Of a stretch of DNA of 64,000 nt, positions 26,934 through 35,080 are shown piece after piece. Source of the stretch: Oscillospiraceae bacterium (lineage in GTDB: Bacteria > Bacillota > Clostridia > Oscillospirales > Oscillospiraceae); the NCBI GenBank assembly GCA_017508045.1, contig JAFVZT010000024.1, positions 31,630 to 95,629 on the forward strand. The letters are read 5' to 3'. The notes under the pieces were generated by a model. That model was not told the DNA's origin. It saw nothing but the letters and a program-made list of their open reading frames with translations, and ran no database searches. Position 1 is the stretch's first letter; each line of letters starts with the position of its first letter. The position numbers and the translations under genes are program-made.

Positions 26934-27349
26934 GGAAAGGGGGAAACCCTCAATATTTTACGCATTTTCCAAATTTTGTATATATGACCAAATCCCGTTA
27001 GTATTTTTTGTCGTATATGACGGAACAGGGGCTATTGCAATAATCTGCAATAGCGCCTGTATTGTATAATTGTCCTAATTTTTCTTAATCCAAATATCGG
27101 CAGGCTGCCATGGCGGCGATTGCGCCGTCGGCTGCGGCGGTGACCACCTGGCGAATGTACTTGCTGCGGCAATCGCCGGCAACAAACAGACCCGGTGTCT
27201 GGGTGCAGCAGTCCTCTGCAGAATCGAAATAGCCCCAGTTGTTCAGCTTTGCCAGCTGGGAAAAGGGCTCATTTTCCGGCTGCAGACCCACTGCCAGAAA
27301 CGCGCCGTCCACGGAAATTGCGGAAACCTCCCCTGTCTTCTGTATTGCG
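26934..27349. repeat. Left copy of a direct repeat containing the trxB 3' end
   Basis: About 416 bp matching 31244-31660 in the same orientation. The coding part is nearly identical; the downstream part, including the hairpin ACAGGGGCTATTGCA with complement, is more diverged. It bounds a block of about 3.9 kb. Confidence 0.88.
27085..27349 (-). pseudogene. trxB: Truncated copy of the trxB C-terminus
   Basis: Encodes only the last roughly 85 residues of thioredoxin reductase, from about QKTGEVSAISVDGAFLAVG to the natural end AACRYLD. It matches the intact gene at 31396-32304 except for a Ser for Ala (NEPFSQLAKL) and minor changes upstream. The first two thirds, including the FAD-binding N-terminus and the CAVC redox site, are absent, so no active enzyme can be made. 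Homology stops close to 27349, where unrelated sequence begins. Confidence 0.92.
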
Positions 27350-27358
27350 TAAGGGGAT

Positions 27359-27745
27359 TTATTCTTTTACCAACGCTGCATAGACATACAAGCCACTAAT
27401 GATAGGTGGAACAATAGTATAAATCCACTCAACCAAGTCAGGGTAATGCGGTCGCATATCGGTAACCAAGCTGAAAATCCCGTAGCGAATCCAAAGGCAG
27501 GACAAATTAACAGGAAGGAGCATACAGAATATTGCACCAACCCACAAGCATGTGTTTGAATAATAAGGTTTGGCACAAATGCAATAGATCGCGATCACGA
27601 TAAATATTGCAGAATAACAACAAAGATTTACTTGTTGCTCAAAATCAGGACTGCCTTTTCCGGGATGACAAGCATCTGCAAAAACGCAGAGGAAAACAAA
27701 CACCGACAATAAACAGTTAATAACGGAAATAGCATGTTTTTTCAT
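27359..27745 (-). CDS. Small membrane protein of unknown function
   Basis: 128-residue hydrophobic protein with about four predicted membrane segments (ISVINCLLSVFVFLCVFADA, CYSAIFIVIAIYCICA, CLWVGAIFCMLLPVNLSCLW, IYTIVPPIISGLYVYAALV). It is rich in Cys. No family was recognised. The ribosome site is poor, so the start is tentative. It sits immediately inside the left trxB-derived repeat and has AT-rich composition unlike the core genes, suggesting it arrived with the block. Confidence 0.55.
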   Translation of the reverse strand: MKKHAISVINCLLSVFVFLCVFADACHPGKGSPDFEQQVNLCCYSAIFIVIAIYCICAKPYYSNTCLWVGAIFCMLLPVNLSCLWIRYGIFSLVTDMRPHYPDLVEWIYTIVPPIISGLYVYAALVKE

Positions 27746-27897
27746 TTTAATACACGTGTAATAAGAACCGTCTCGAAAGGGGGTATTTTTATCACTTTAC
27801 CTTTCTTCAAAAGATTGTTTCGCAGGAGTAGCTGCCTGCATTATATTCAGTACAAGCACTGGGGACAAGGGGACAGTCCCTTTTCCTCATTTGGCGC

Positions 27898-28518
27898 TTA
27901 TTGAAAGTCTGCCCAAAGGGTCCAAGTAACACTTTCCTGGCTATTTTTCGCAGACGCGGTTTGAAACACCTCTTGAGATACGGTTTTGTCGTCTACATAA
28001 TAGGTAACAGCGCCCGCATCGTCGTGTTCCACGCGCCACAATTCAACGGTTTCGTACGCATTGTCCGAAAAGCGCAGCGTGGAAGATCCGTAAGTATTAC
28101 CTGCGTTTGCGTTCCACATGTAAGAGCCATCCCTGTTTATTTGGTACATGGCGTGAAGGTCAAAGTCAAAACCTATTACTGAATTACCTTCTTTTGTGAG
28201 GATCAGGATGCTTCCGTCTTCAAACATAACAGCGATCTCGTTTTTATCATCCGAATCAAGGTCAACACTTGCAAATTGCCATATATTGCGATGATAGTCG
28301 GAAATCCGCATGTCTGCCTTGCTGCTGGCGGAATAAAAAGGTTGATCTTCTTTTAAAACTGTTACGACAAGGATTAGCGTTTGGCGCAAGTTATCCGCCT
28401 GTTCCTGGGTTATGTGTGCCTTTTCGTTTGTTTCGGGAAGGTCTGTTGCTTGTTCTTTACAGCCAAATATAAAAAGTATAAGCAGGCTTGACAAAACGAA
28501 TACGGCAACTCTTTTCAT
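27898..28518 (-). CDS. Predicted lipoprotein, unknown function
   Basis: 206-residue extracellular lipoprotein. The signal MKRVAVFVLSSLLILFIFGC ends in a lipobox with the lipidated Cys at residue 20. The mature part includes FASVDLDSDDKNEIAVMFED, which looks like an FG-GAP/VCBS-style calcium-binding repeat (DxDxD), and may form part of a beta-propeller-like fold. It lies in the block bounded by the trxB repeats, together with other secreted proteins read in the same direction. Specific role unknown; possibly an envelope sensor or protective protein. Confidence 0.72.
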   Translation of the reverse strand: MKRVAVFVLSSLLILFIFGCKEQATDLPETNEKAHITQEQADNLRQTLILVVTVLKEDQPFYSASSKADMRISDYHRNIWQFASVDLDSDDKNEIAVMFEDGSILILTKEGNSVIGFDFDLHAMYQINRDGSYMWNANAGNTYGSSTLRFSDNAYETVELWRVEHDDAGAVTYYVDDKTVSQEVFQTASAKNSQESVTWTLWADFQ

Positions 28519-28627
28519 AATAATACTCCTTATATTGAGGCGTTGCGATTTTGGCGGCCTTCTTCAAGAGCATCTGCTATACGGCACACACTAACATGAA
28601 TCCTTTTTTTGCCCCCGATACGACTGT

Positions 28628-29179
28628 TTATTTCATGCCAACGGAGATCGTGACAGTAGGGTTTATATATTTACCGGTCAACAGAACGATCTGCAACATA
28701 GAATTGTCGGTTGACCATGTATATACAGTACTCTCATATATATCGGATGCGTTTTCCACTTTATCGGTATGCGCTCCATACAAGCGACTCAATTCAGCAA
28801 CCTGCGATTCAAACCATTGCTGATAGTTCTGTCCCACATGAAAAGCAAATTGAATAACTTGAAGTGTTCCATCATGAAACTGCACCGAAGCAACAGTACT
28901 TTGCCCGTCCAATGTATAGGCGTTTTGGGATTTATAAAATGTATACCCAGTGGATATCGGTGGCGTTCTGGAACTGTCTTGTTCTAAAGCATAGGGCAAT
29001 GCCTCGTTAACCTGGGCAACAGATGCTCCCCACGCTATTCCACTATACTGGTACTCCCCATTACTCTTAAGATCCCCCAGCGACAGGTCAATGTCTTCGA
29101 CATTGTTGCCAGTAAACAAAAGCAACAGGGCTACTGCTATCAGTACAGCAAGAATGATTATTATATTCTTCTTTTTCAT
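28628..29179 (-). CDS. Membrane-anchored extracellular protein, unknown function
   Basis: 183-residue protein with an N-terminal membrane helix (KKKNIIIILAVLIAVALLLLF) serving as an uncleaved anchor or signal. The extracellular part is rich in beta-forming residues, with one repeated style of motif (YQYSGIAWGASVAQVNEALPY), and ends TVTISVGMK. It has no cysteines, so it is unlikely to be disulphide stabilised. It lies between two other secreted-protein genes in the trxB-bounded block. No family recognised. Confidence 0.68.
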   Translation of the reverse strand: MKKKNIIIILAVLIAVALLLLFTGNNVEDIDLSLGDLKSNGEYQYSGIAWGASVAQVNEALPYALEQDSSRTPPISTGYTFYKSQNAYTLDGQSTVASVQFHDGTLQVIQFAFHVGQNYQQWFESQVAELSRLYGAHTDKVENASDIYESTVYTWSTDNSMLQIVLLTGKYINPTVTISVGMK

Positions 29180-29213
29180 ATTCTCTTACCTCACGCTGAT
29201 TCAAAAAAGCTTA

Positions 29214-29705
29214 TTATGAAACATCCATCGGACATGTGCTATAGTCACCCTTTGAACATTTCATATGGATTTCTCGACAATAATGTTGTCCGTCATAAAT
29301 CCAGAGAACAGAATAACAAACGGGACACATCTCTGCGCCACGGCTAGCATAATAATAAGCATAACAATCAGTATCAAAAAGGCCTAAGAAACCACCCTTA
29401 TGGTAGCCTTCGTCGTATAGGGTTGCCTCACCCGCACATACAGAGACAGAGAAATTATAACAGTTAGTACACGTGGGATAAAACGAAACACCTGTGTCCA
29501 ACGGAAGGTTCTCCACAACCACGCCCAACCACTCGTCACTGTTTTCTGACTGTGTGATTTCATCAATGCGCCGCTGCTCTTCTTCGGCAATAACACTGTA
29601 GGATTCCAAAAATTCAGTGAGATCCTGTGCATGAACAGAAAAAGTCATGGAGAGGGAGAGGATCATTACCAAAGCCAACGTTAAAACAATTCTTATCTTT
29701 TTCAT
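29214..29705 (-). CDS. Secreted Cys-rich protein, unknown function
   Basis: 163 residues. A signal peptide (KKIRIVLTLALVMILSLSM, cleavage near VHAQD) precedes a mature domain with two zinc-ribbon-like or disulphide-forming pairs: CTNC and, later, CPVC, plus further Cys in SVCAG, DTDCY, YCREIHMKC and YSTCP. The pattern would suit either metal binding or disulphides outside the cell. Its own promoter region is shared with the divergent PadR operon. First gene of a leftward series of three or four envelope proteins. No known family. Confidence 0.68.
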   Translation of the reverse strand: MKKIRIVLTLALVMILSLSMTFSVHAQDLTEFLESYSVIAEEEQRRIDEITQSENSDEWLGVVVENLPLDTGVSFYPTCTNCYNFSVSVCAGEATLYDEGYHKGGFLGLFDTDCYAYYYASRGAEMCPVCYSVLWIYDGQHYCREIHMKCSKGDYSTCPMDVS

Positions 29706-29895
29706 AACAAGATACTCCTTTCTGCATTAAAAGATTTTCAAACGGGCAGTGTTTGACTCTACGTACATATAAGCACTGTTCTATAACGTGTACACCGTTT
29801 GTTATCTCAAACAGGGCCTATTAGGTGTTAAACAACCATTCCACTCACCTCCTCTTGATACATCCTGATTATAATATCTCATAGCGCATATTTTT

Positions 29896-29972
29896 TGTCA
29901 ATAACAAATTATTTTGCAAGAAAAATTTTTGTGCCTGAAAGAATTGACAACAGCTGTAATGTCGATTAAAAT
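29896..29972. promoter_or_regulatory. Divergent promoters between the secreted-protein series and the PadR operon
   Basis: Rightward: TTGACA (29944-29949), 17-base spacer, TAAAAT (29967-29972). Leftward: TTGACA (29901-29896) with TATTAT about 19 bases further along the minus strand. No obvious PadR palindrome was identified. Confidence 0.6.
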
Positions 29973-30007
29973 ATGCGTACACACTTATGTGGCAGGGGGT
30001 GGACCCA

Positions 30008-30379
30008 ATGGCTTCCGGCGAAACAGACAAGCAGTACTCTGTAGCCTTGGAAGAAAATCTAAAAAAAGCATTGACAGAACTGTTGTTGCTGAAGCTTCTT
30101 TCCGAAAAGGATTGTTATATCGGTGAGCTTTCTGCCGCCATACATGACCGAAGCAATGGGGCGTTGACGGTAGTCTTTCCCTATAGCGCAATCTATCGGC
30201 TGCAGCAGGCAGGGTACATTACGGAAAAGGAGAAACGCAGCGCACCGGATGGTAGACGGCGGCAGTATTTTACGGTTACTCGCGAAGGAAAAGCCTATCT
30301 TGATCGGTTGCTGAGAACCTATGCCCGCTTTACAAATGGAATTACTGACATACTGGCAGGAGGAGAGCGAGAAAAATGA
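30008..30379 (+). CDS. PadR-family transcriptional regulator
   Basis: 123-residue winged-helix regulator. The body LKKALTELLLLKLLSEKDCY, the recognition part FPYSAIYRLQQAGYITEKEK and the wing GRRRQYFTVTREGKAYLDRL match the PadR family. Such proteins usually repress an adjacent membrane or transporter gene and respond to small hydrophobic ligands or envelope stress. ATG 30008 is chosen because GGGGGTGG lies just upstream; an in-frame ATG at 29987 lacks a ribosome site. It overlaps the following membrane protein gene by four bases (ATGA), the common PadR plus HAAS-type pair. It may also control the divergent secreted proteins. Confidence 0.88.
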   Translation: MASGETDKQYSVALEENLKKALTELLLLKLLSEKDCYIGELSAAIHDRSNGALTVVFPYSAIYRLQQAGYITEKEKRSAPDGRRRQYFTVTREGKAYLDRLLRTYARFTNGITDILAGGEREK

Positions 30380-30756
30380 CAGACACAGGTTTGCAGTATG
30401 AAAAACTGCTGAAAAAGCGGCTGCGGTGCACCACTGCCGTTAGGAAACGGCTCTTGGAAAAGTTTCGTGGTGCCTTATTGGTGTTTTTGGAAGAGACACC
30501 GGAACCCAACCTGAATCAACTCCGTGAGGCATTTGGACCTCCAGAAGAAATGGCGCAGGTTCTTATGACGGAAGTACCCCCGGAGGAGATGGCAAAGTAT
30601 CGCCGAAACAGACGGATACGGCGTATTGCTGCTGGCGCTATAGCAGTAGTGTTTGTACTGTTTACTATGTACGTATATTTTGAGAAACAAAAACCATTAG
30701 TAATGATTGATGAAGCTAACGATCTCGGTATTGTTTCCACAGAAAATACACCATAA
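30376..30756 (+). CDS. HAAS-type membrane protein paired with PadR
   Basis: 126-residue protein with a charged helical N-terminal domain (residues 1-75, LKKRLRCTTAVRKRLLEKF and LNQLREAFGPPEEMAQVL). This resembles the short PadR-associated HAAS/DUF1700-like domain. One membrane helix follows (AAGAIAVVFVLFTMYVYF) and a short external tail. In other bacteria such proteins are encoded with PadR regulators and are thought to relay envelope signals. The start codon overlaps the PadR stop, so the two are produced together. Specific function not known. Confidence 0.75.
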   Translation: MTDTGLQYEKLLKKRLRCTTAVRKRLLEKFRGALLVFLEETPEPNLNQLREAFGPPEEMAQVLMTEVPPEEMAKYRRNRRIRRIAAGAIAVVFVLFTMYVYFEKQKPLVMIDEANDLGIVSTENTP

Positions 30757-30777
30757 GACTAGAAAGGATGAAGATTT

Positions 30778-31230
30778 GTGAAACGCATACTTGCCATTTG
30801 TATTTGTGCTATTTTATTAGTTTCTATGGTGTTTCCTGCCTCGGCTGCAGAGCAACCGCAAGAAGAATACGGGGTGGAACGGGTTTTGGAAAACGGCCTA
30901 ACAGTCATTGACGAAATCACTATCTATACCCAGGCAAGATCTACAGATAAACGAGCCGAAAGGCAACGAACCATCAAGGATGGTGATACGGTAATTGCGG
31001 TTATTGCCTTTGAAGCGGTTTTCCGTTACGACGGTTCCACCGTTTCCGTAGTTTCCAAGACTGTTACGCAGACCGACACCTATGCTGGCTGGAGCTACAA
31101 ACAGAAATCGTTTACCTCCAGTGGTGGCACTGTTACACTGGATGCCAAACTGACAAAACTTTTGATTTTCAACAATTCCTTCACTATGACCCTCAGCTGT
31201 GACAAGAACGGCAACATTTCCTATACCTGA
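30778..31230 (+). CDS. Secreted protein, unknown function (third gene of the PadR operon)
   Basis: 150 residues starting at GTG 30778, with GAAAGGATG upstream. A signal peptide (KRILAICICAILLVSMVFPA) is cleaved near ASAAE. The mature domain is beta-rich (ITIYTQARSTDKRAERQRTI and YKQKSFTSSGGTVTLDAKLT), resembling small secreted proteins of lantibiotic or PadR-regulated loci, but I recognise no family. It lies 21 bases after the membrane protein gene and ends just before the right trxB-derived repeat. It may be the target of the PadR/membrane pair. Confidence 0.68.
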   Translation: MKRILAICICAILLVSMVFPASAAEQPQEEYGVERVLENGLTVIDEITIYTQARSTDKRAERQRTIKDGDTVIAVIAFEAVFRYDGSTVSVVSKTVTQTDTYAGWSYKQKSFTSSGGTVTLDAKLTKLLIFNNSFTMTLSCDKNGNISYT

Positions 31231-31243
31231 CCAAACTCGTAAC

Positions 31244-31660
31244 GGGACAAGGGGAACCCCACGATATTGCACACATTTTTCAAGTTTTGTATATATGTCC
31301 AAATTTCATCACCGTATTTTGTCGTATATGACGGAACAGGGGCTATTGCAGATTATTGCAATAGCCCCTGTATTGTATAATTGTCCTGATTTTCCTTAAT
31401 CCAAATATCGGCAGGCTGCCATGGCGGCAATTGCGCCGTCGGCTGCGGCGGTGACCACCTGGCGAATGTACTTGCTGCGGCAATCGCCGGCAACAAAAAG
31501 ACCCGGGGTCTGGGTGCAGCAGTCCTCTGCAGAATCGAAATAGCCCCAGTTGTTCAGCTTTGCCAATTGGGCAAAGGGCTCGTTCTCCGGCTGCAGTCCC
31601 ACTGCCAGAAACGCGCCGTCCACGGAAATTGCGGAAACCTCTCCGGTTTTCTCGTTGCGC
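31244..31660. repeat. Right copy of the trxB 3'-end direct repeat
   Basis: Contains the genuine trxB C-terminal coding sequence and its downstream hairpin. It matches 26934-27349; the paired repeats flank about 3.9 kb holding seven genes. Confidence 0.88.
31336..31371. terminator. Terminator between trxB and the convergent secreted-protein gene
   Basis: ACAGGGGCTATTGCA, a short loop and the full complement, in AT-rich flanks. The duplicate at 27025-27060 has one mismatch in the stem. Confidence 0.75.
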
Positions 31661-32304
31661 AGCTGCAATCCGGTAAGCGCGCCGTCTGCAGTATCGTAAG
31701 CGGTGACCACCGTGTTAAACAGAACCTGCACATTGTCCTTTTCACTTAGCGCCTGGGCCAGCTTCTTTTCGCCGGTAAAGTCCGCCAAATTCTGCACAAT
31801 GGTAACCTTGGTGCAAACCTCGGATAAAAGCAGCGCCTCCTGCATAGCGGAGTTGCCGCCGCCAATCATGGCGACCTCCTGACCGGCGTAAAACGCGCCG
31901 TCGCACACAGCGCAGAAGGAAATTCCGTTTCCGATAAGCTCGTCTTCTTTTTCAAGACCCAGTGTCCGGTGCTTTACGCCCAGTGCCAAAATCACAGCTT
32001 GGGCGTTGTAGGTGCTGCCTTCTTCCGTGGACACGGCAAAGCCCTCGTCGGTTTTTTCCACAGAAATTACCTTTTCCAGCTCCACATCCGCACCCAGCGC
32101 CATGGCCTGTTCGGTAAGCTTATCGGCAAATTCCGTGCCGGTAACCATCTGGAAGCCGGGGATGTTCTCCACCTTGGGAGAAAAGGCAATCTGACCGCCG
32201 AAGCCGTTTTTCTCAATAACCAAAACGCTTTTTCCTGCCCGCAGAGCATAAATCGCGGCTGTCAGTCCGGCAGGACCGCCGCCGACAATGATAATATCAT
32301 GCAT
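31396..32304 (-). CDS. trxB: Thioredoxin reductase
   Basis: 302-residue FAD/NAD(P)H enzyme that reduces thioredoxin-like proteins. The N-terminal FAD motif is GGGPAGLTAAIYALRAG, the redox-active pair sits in SFCAVCDGAFY, the NAD(P)H-binding Rossmann motif is GGGNSAMQEALLL, and the C-terminal FAD contact is LFVAGDC. The CAVC active site differs from the more usual CATC by one residue. A partial second copy of its 3' end exists at 27085-27349. It is read in the same direction as nrdD and nrdG and lies next to them; the redoxin domain fused to NrdD is a plausible substrate. Confidence 0.97.
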   Translation of the reverse strand: MHDIIIVGGGPAGLTAAIYALRAGKSVLVIEKNGFGGQIAFSPKVENIPGFQMVTGTEFADKLTEQAMALGADVELEKVISVEKTDEGFAVSTEEGSTYNAQAVILALGVKHRTLGLEKEDELIGNGISFCAVCDGAFYAGQEVAMIGGGNSAMQEALLLSEVCTKVTIVQNLADFTGEKKLAQALSEKDNVQVLFNTVVTAYDTADGALTGLQLRNEKTGEVSAISVDGAFLAVGLQPENEPFAQLAKLNNWGYFDSAEDCCTQTPGLFVAGDCRSKYIRQVVTAAADGAIAAMAACRYLD

Positions 32305-32354
32305 TGTGTTTCGTCCTTTCCTTCGTATATAAAAGGTCGGGCGTTTTGCTCAAC

Positions 32355-32513
32355 GTCATTAAGTTAGGTTGTCATCCTGAGCGACCCTGAGCTTGTCGAA
32401 GGGGAGTCGAAGGATCCGCTTCCCTTGAGAACGTAGGGAAGGTGGCGGATTCTTCGACTTCGCCGCCTGTCGGCGACTTCGCTCAGAATGACGGAGGTTC
32501 TTAACTTAATGAC
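32355..32513. mobile_element. Palindromic dispersed repeat (MITE-like), copy 1
   Basis: 159 bp with outer inverted ends GTCATTAAGTTAG and TTAACTTAATGAC, and inner ends GTCATCCTGAGCG and CGCTCAGAATGAC. The inside repeats fragments such as TTCGAC and GTCGAAG. It sits between trxB and nrdD. Related copies lie at 41972-42172 and 58930-59067. Confidence 0.82.
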
Positions 32514-32542
32514 CTTGGGCGTTTGCCCGACCTTTTTGGTTT

Positions 32543-34924
32543 TTACAGGGATGCCAGATATTTCTTAATCTCGGGAACGCTGTAGTAATTTACATGGTTT
32601 TCCCCATCGGTAATTACCAGCGTAGGTGCGCCCTTTACGCCGTACTTGCGGCACAGCTCCACATTTTCGTCGGCAATCAGCTTTTCATACGCCACGCCGG
32701 CCTTTTGCAGCTGGGTTTCCGCAACCCGGCAGTTGGGACAGGTAACCCGGGAGAAGAGGATGGCCTTTGCGTTTCCGGTAACCTGAGCCGGTGCTTCACA
32801 GCAGCAAGCCTTTTCTTGCTTTGCTTCCTGCTTGGGAGCTTCCTTCTTCAAAACAGAGCTTCCGATGTCGTAAACCTTCCGGTCCTTGTACTCCTGGCTC
32901 TTGCCGTCGTTCCAGTTCTTCACGGGACGGTAGTAGCCGGTAATACGGCTGTAAACCTCAGCCTCCTTACCGCAGTGGGGGCAGGTATACTGCTCACCGG
33001 GCAGGTAGCCGTGCTCAGCGCAGACGGAGTAGGTGGGACTCATGGTGTAGTAGGGCAGCTTAAAGTTCTCGGCAATCTTACGCACCAGAGTTGCGGCAGA
33101 TTTCCAGTCGGAGAGCTTTTCGCCCAGGAAGGCATGGAAGACAGTGCCGGAGGTGTACCGGGTCTGCAGCTCGTCCTGAATCTCCAAGGCGGTGAAGATA
33201 TCCTCGGTGTAGCCAACAGGCAGGTGGGAGGAGTTGGTGTAGTAAGGTGTGCCGTTTTCGTTGGCGGTGATAATATCGGGATAATGCTCCTTATCGTGCT
33301 TGGCAAAGCGATAGGTAGTAGACTCGGCAGGGGTTGCTTCCAGGTTGTACAAATCGCCATAGGCCTCCTGATAGTCGGACAGACGCTCCCGCATATGATC
33401 CAGAACTTCCTGCGCAAATTTCTGTACCTTCTCGCTGGTCAAATCTGCCTTCAGCCACTTGGCATTCAAACCTACCTCGTTCATACCGATAAGACCGATG
33501 GTGGAGAAGTGGTTGGCGAAGGTGCCTAAGTACCGCTTGGTGTAGGGATACAGACCGTTTTCCAGCAGCTGGGTGATAACCTGACGCTTGGTCTTCAGGC
33601 TGCGGGCGGAAATGTCCATCAGCTTATCCAGACGGGTGTAGAAATCCTGCTCGTTTTCTGCAAGGTAAGCAATTCTGGGCAGGTTAATGGTAACAACGCC
33701 CACAGAGCCGGTGGACTCACCGGAGCCGAAGAAGCCGCCGGACTTCTTCCGCAGCTCACGCAAATCCAGACGCAGGCGGCAGCACATGGAGCGCACATCG
33801 GAGGGCTCCATATCGGAGTTAATGTAGTTGGAGAAATAGGGCGTGCCATACTTGGCAGTCATCTCAAACAAAAGCTTATTGTTCTCGGTTTCGCTCCAGT
33901 CAAAGTTGCTGGTAATGGAGTAGGTGGGAATGGGATACTGGAAGCCGCGGCCATTGGCGTCGCCTTCAATCATAATCTCAATGAAGGCCTTGTTGACCAT
34001 ATCCATTTCCTTTTTGCAATCGCCGTAGGTAAAGTCCATTTCCTTGCCGCCGACAATGGCAGGCAGATCCTTCAGGTCAGCCGGAACAGTCCAGTCCAGC
34101 GTGATGTTGGAGAACGGTGCCTGTGTACCCCAACGGGAGGGAGTGTTCACGCCGTAAACGAAGGACTGGATGCACTGCTTGACTTCCTTCTGGGTCAGGT
34201 TGTCCACCTTAACAAAGGGAGCAAGATAAGTATCGAAGGAGGAGAAGGCCTGGGCGCCTGCCCATTCGTTCTGCATAATGCCCAGGAAGTTCACCATCTG
34301 GTTGCACAGGGTGGACAGGTGGCTTGCTGGAGAAGAGGTAATCTTGCCGGGAACGCCGCCCAGACCCTCCTGAATCAGCTGTTTCAGACTCCAGCCGGCG
34401 CAGTAGCCGGTAAGCATAGACAGGTCGTGGATGTGAATGTCGGCCTTGCGGTGTGCCTGAGCGATTTCCTCGTCGTAAATCTCGCTGAGCCAGTAGTTGG
34501 CGGTAATAGCGCCGGAGTTGGACAAAATCAAACCGCCTACGGAGTAGGTAACGGTAGAATTTTCCTTAACGCGCCAGTCGTTGATTTTTAAGTAGTTGTC
34601 CACCAGATCCTTGTAGTTGAGCAACGCAGAGTTAACATTACGCACCTTCTCACGCTGCTTACGGTACAGGATGTAGGCCTTGGCAACATCGGCATAGCCG
34701 GTTTCGGACAGAACCTTTTCCACGCTGTCCTGAATGTCTTCCACAGCGATTTTGTCGTCCTTGATTTTCGGCTCGAAGTCTGCGCTGACCTGCAAAGACA
34801 GCATATTGATAACGCTGGGATGGGTGTTGCGGCCCACAGCCTCAAAGGCCTTGAGCATCGCTGCGCTGATTTTGGAAATCTCAAATTCGACGGTGCCGCC
34901 GTCACGCTTCAGAACCTGGTACAT
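32543..34924 (-). CDS. nrdD: Anaerobic ribonucleoside-triphosphate reductase with fused C-terminal redoxin domain
   Basis: 793-residue class III enzyme making deoxynucleotides without oxygen. Residues 1-95 form an ATP-cone regulatory domain (YQVLKRDGGTVEFEISKISA). The catalytic barrel follows, with FHAFLGEKLSDW and the zinc-binding CxxC pairs (CAEHGYLPGEQYTCPHC). The glycyl-radical Gly is in SRITGYYRPV. After about residue 700 comes a linker, then a thioredoxin/glutaredoxin-like domain with the redox pair CPNC and KGAPTLVI, which contains the cis-Pro. The extra domain, next to trxB, suggests thiol reductant use instead of formate. ATG 34924 has AGGAGG upstream. A promoter-proximal attenuator precedes it. 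Confidence 0.95.
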   Translation of the reverse strand: MYQVLKRDGGTVEFEISKISAAMLKAFEAVGRNTHPSVINMLSLQVSADFEPKIKDDKIAVEDIQDSVEKVLSETGYADVAKAYILYRKQREKVRNVNSALLNYKDLVDNYLKINDWRVKENSTVTYSVGGLILSNSGAITANYWLSEIYDEEIAQAHRKADIHIHDLSMLTGYCAGWSLKQLIQEGLGGVPGKITSSPASHLSTLCNQMVNFLGIMQNEWAGAQAFSSFDTYLAPFVKVDNLTQKEVKQCIQSFVYGVNTPSRWGTQAPFSNITLDWTVPADLKDLPAIVGGKEMDFTYGDCKKEMDMVNKAFIEIMIEGDANGRGFQYPIPTYSITSNFDWSETENNKLLFEMTAKYGTPYFSNYINSDMEPSDVRSMCCRLRLDLRELRKKSGGFFGSGESTGSVGVVTINLPRIAYLAENEQDFYTRLDKLMDISARSLKTKRQVITQLLENGLYPYTKRYLGTFANHFSTIGLIGMNEVGLNAKWLKADLTSEKVQKFAQEVLDHMRERLSDYQEAYGDLYNLEATPAESTTYRFAKHDKEHYPDIITANENGTPYYTNSSHLPVGYTEDIFTALEIQDELQTRYTSGTVFHAFLGEKLSDWKSAATLVRKIAENFKLPYYTMSPTYSVCAEHGYLPGEQYTCPHCGKEAEVYSRITGYYRPVKNWNDGKSQEYKDRKVYDIGSSVLKKEAPKQEAKQEKACCCEAPAQVTGNAKAILFSRVTCPNCRVAETQLQKAGVAYEKLIADENVELCRKYGVKGAPTLVITDGENHVNYYSVPEIKKYLASL

Positions 34925-34958
34925 GGGATTTTCCTCCTGCTATCTATATATAATGGTA

Positions 34959-35037
34959 AAAAATAATACGGGCAATGTCCCTTTTTTCATAGGGGCGACA
35001 TTGTCCGTATTATATCGTGATTTTTTTAATTTGTCAA
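34959..35037 (-). promoter_or_regulatory. nrdD promoter with promoter-proximal terminator-like hairpin
   Basis: Minus strand: TTGACA (35037-35032), 17-base spacer, TATAAT (35014-35009). The transcript would then begin with an inverted repeat (about 35008-34969; arms ACGGACAATGTC and GACATTGCCCGT) followed by ATTATTTTTT (34968-34959). This looks like an intrinsic attenuator at the very start of the message, about 35 bases before the nrdD start codon. The mechanism that would relieve it is not visible. Confidence 0.75.
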
Positions 35038-35080
35038 TATGTTGTTTTAAAAATTCTTTCAAAACACAATATCTTGTGGT

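Noticed and set aside
27085-27312. A separate small gene with a thioredoxin-reductase-like end
   Set aside because: It is in frame and nearly identical to the C-terminus of the intact trxB, without a start region or FAD/redox site; a duplicated fragment explains it.
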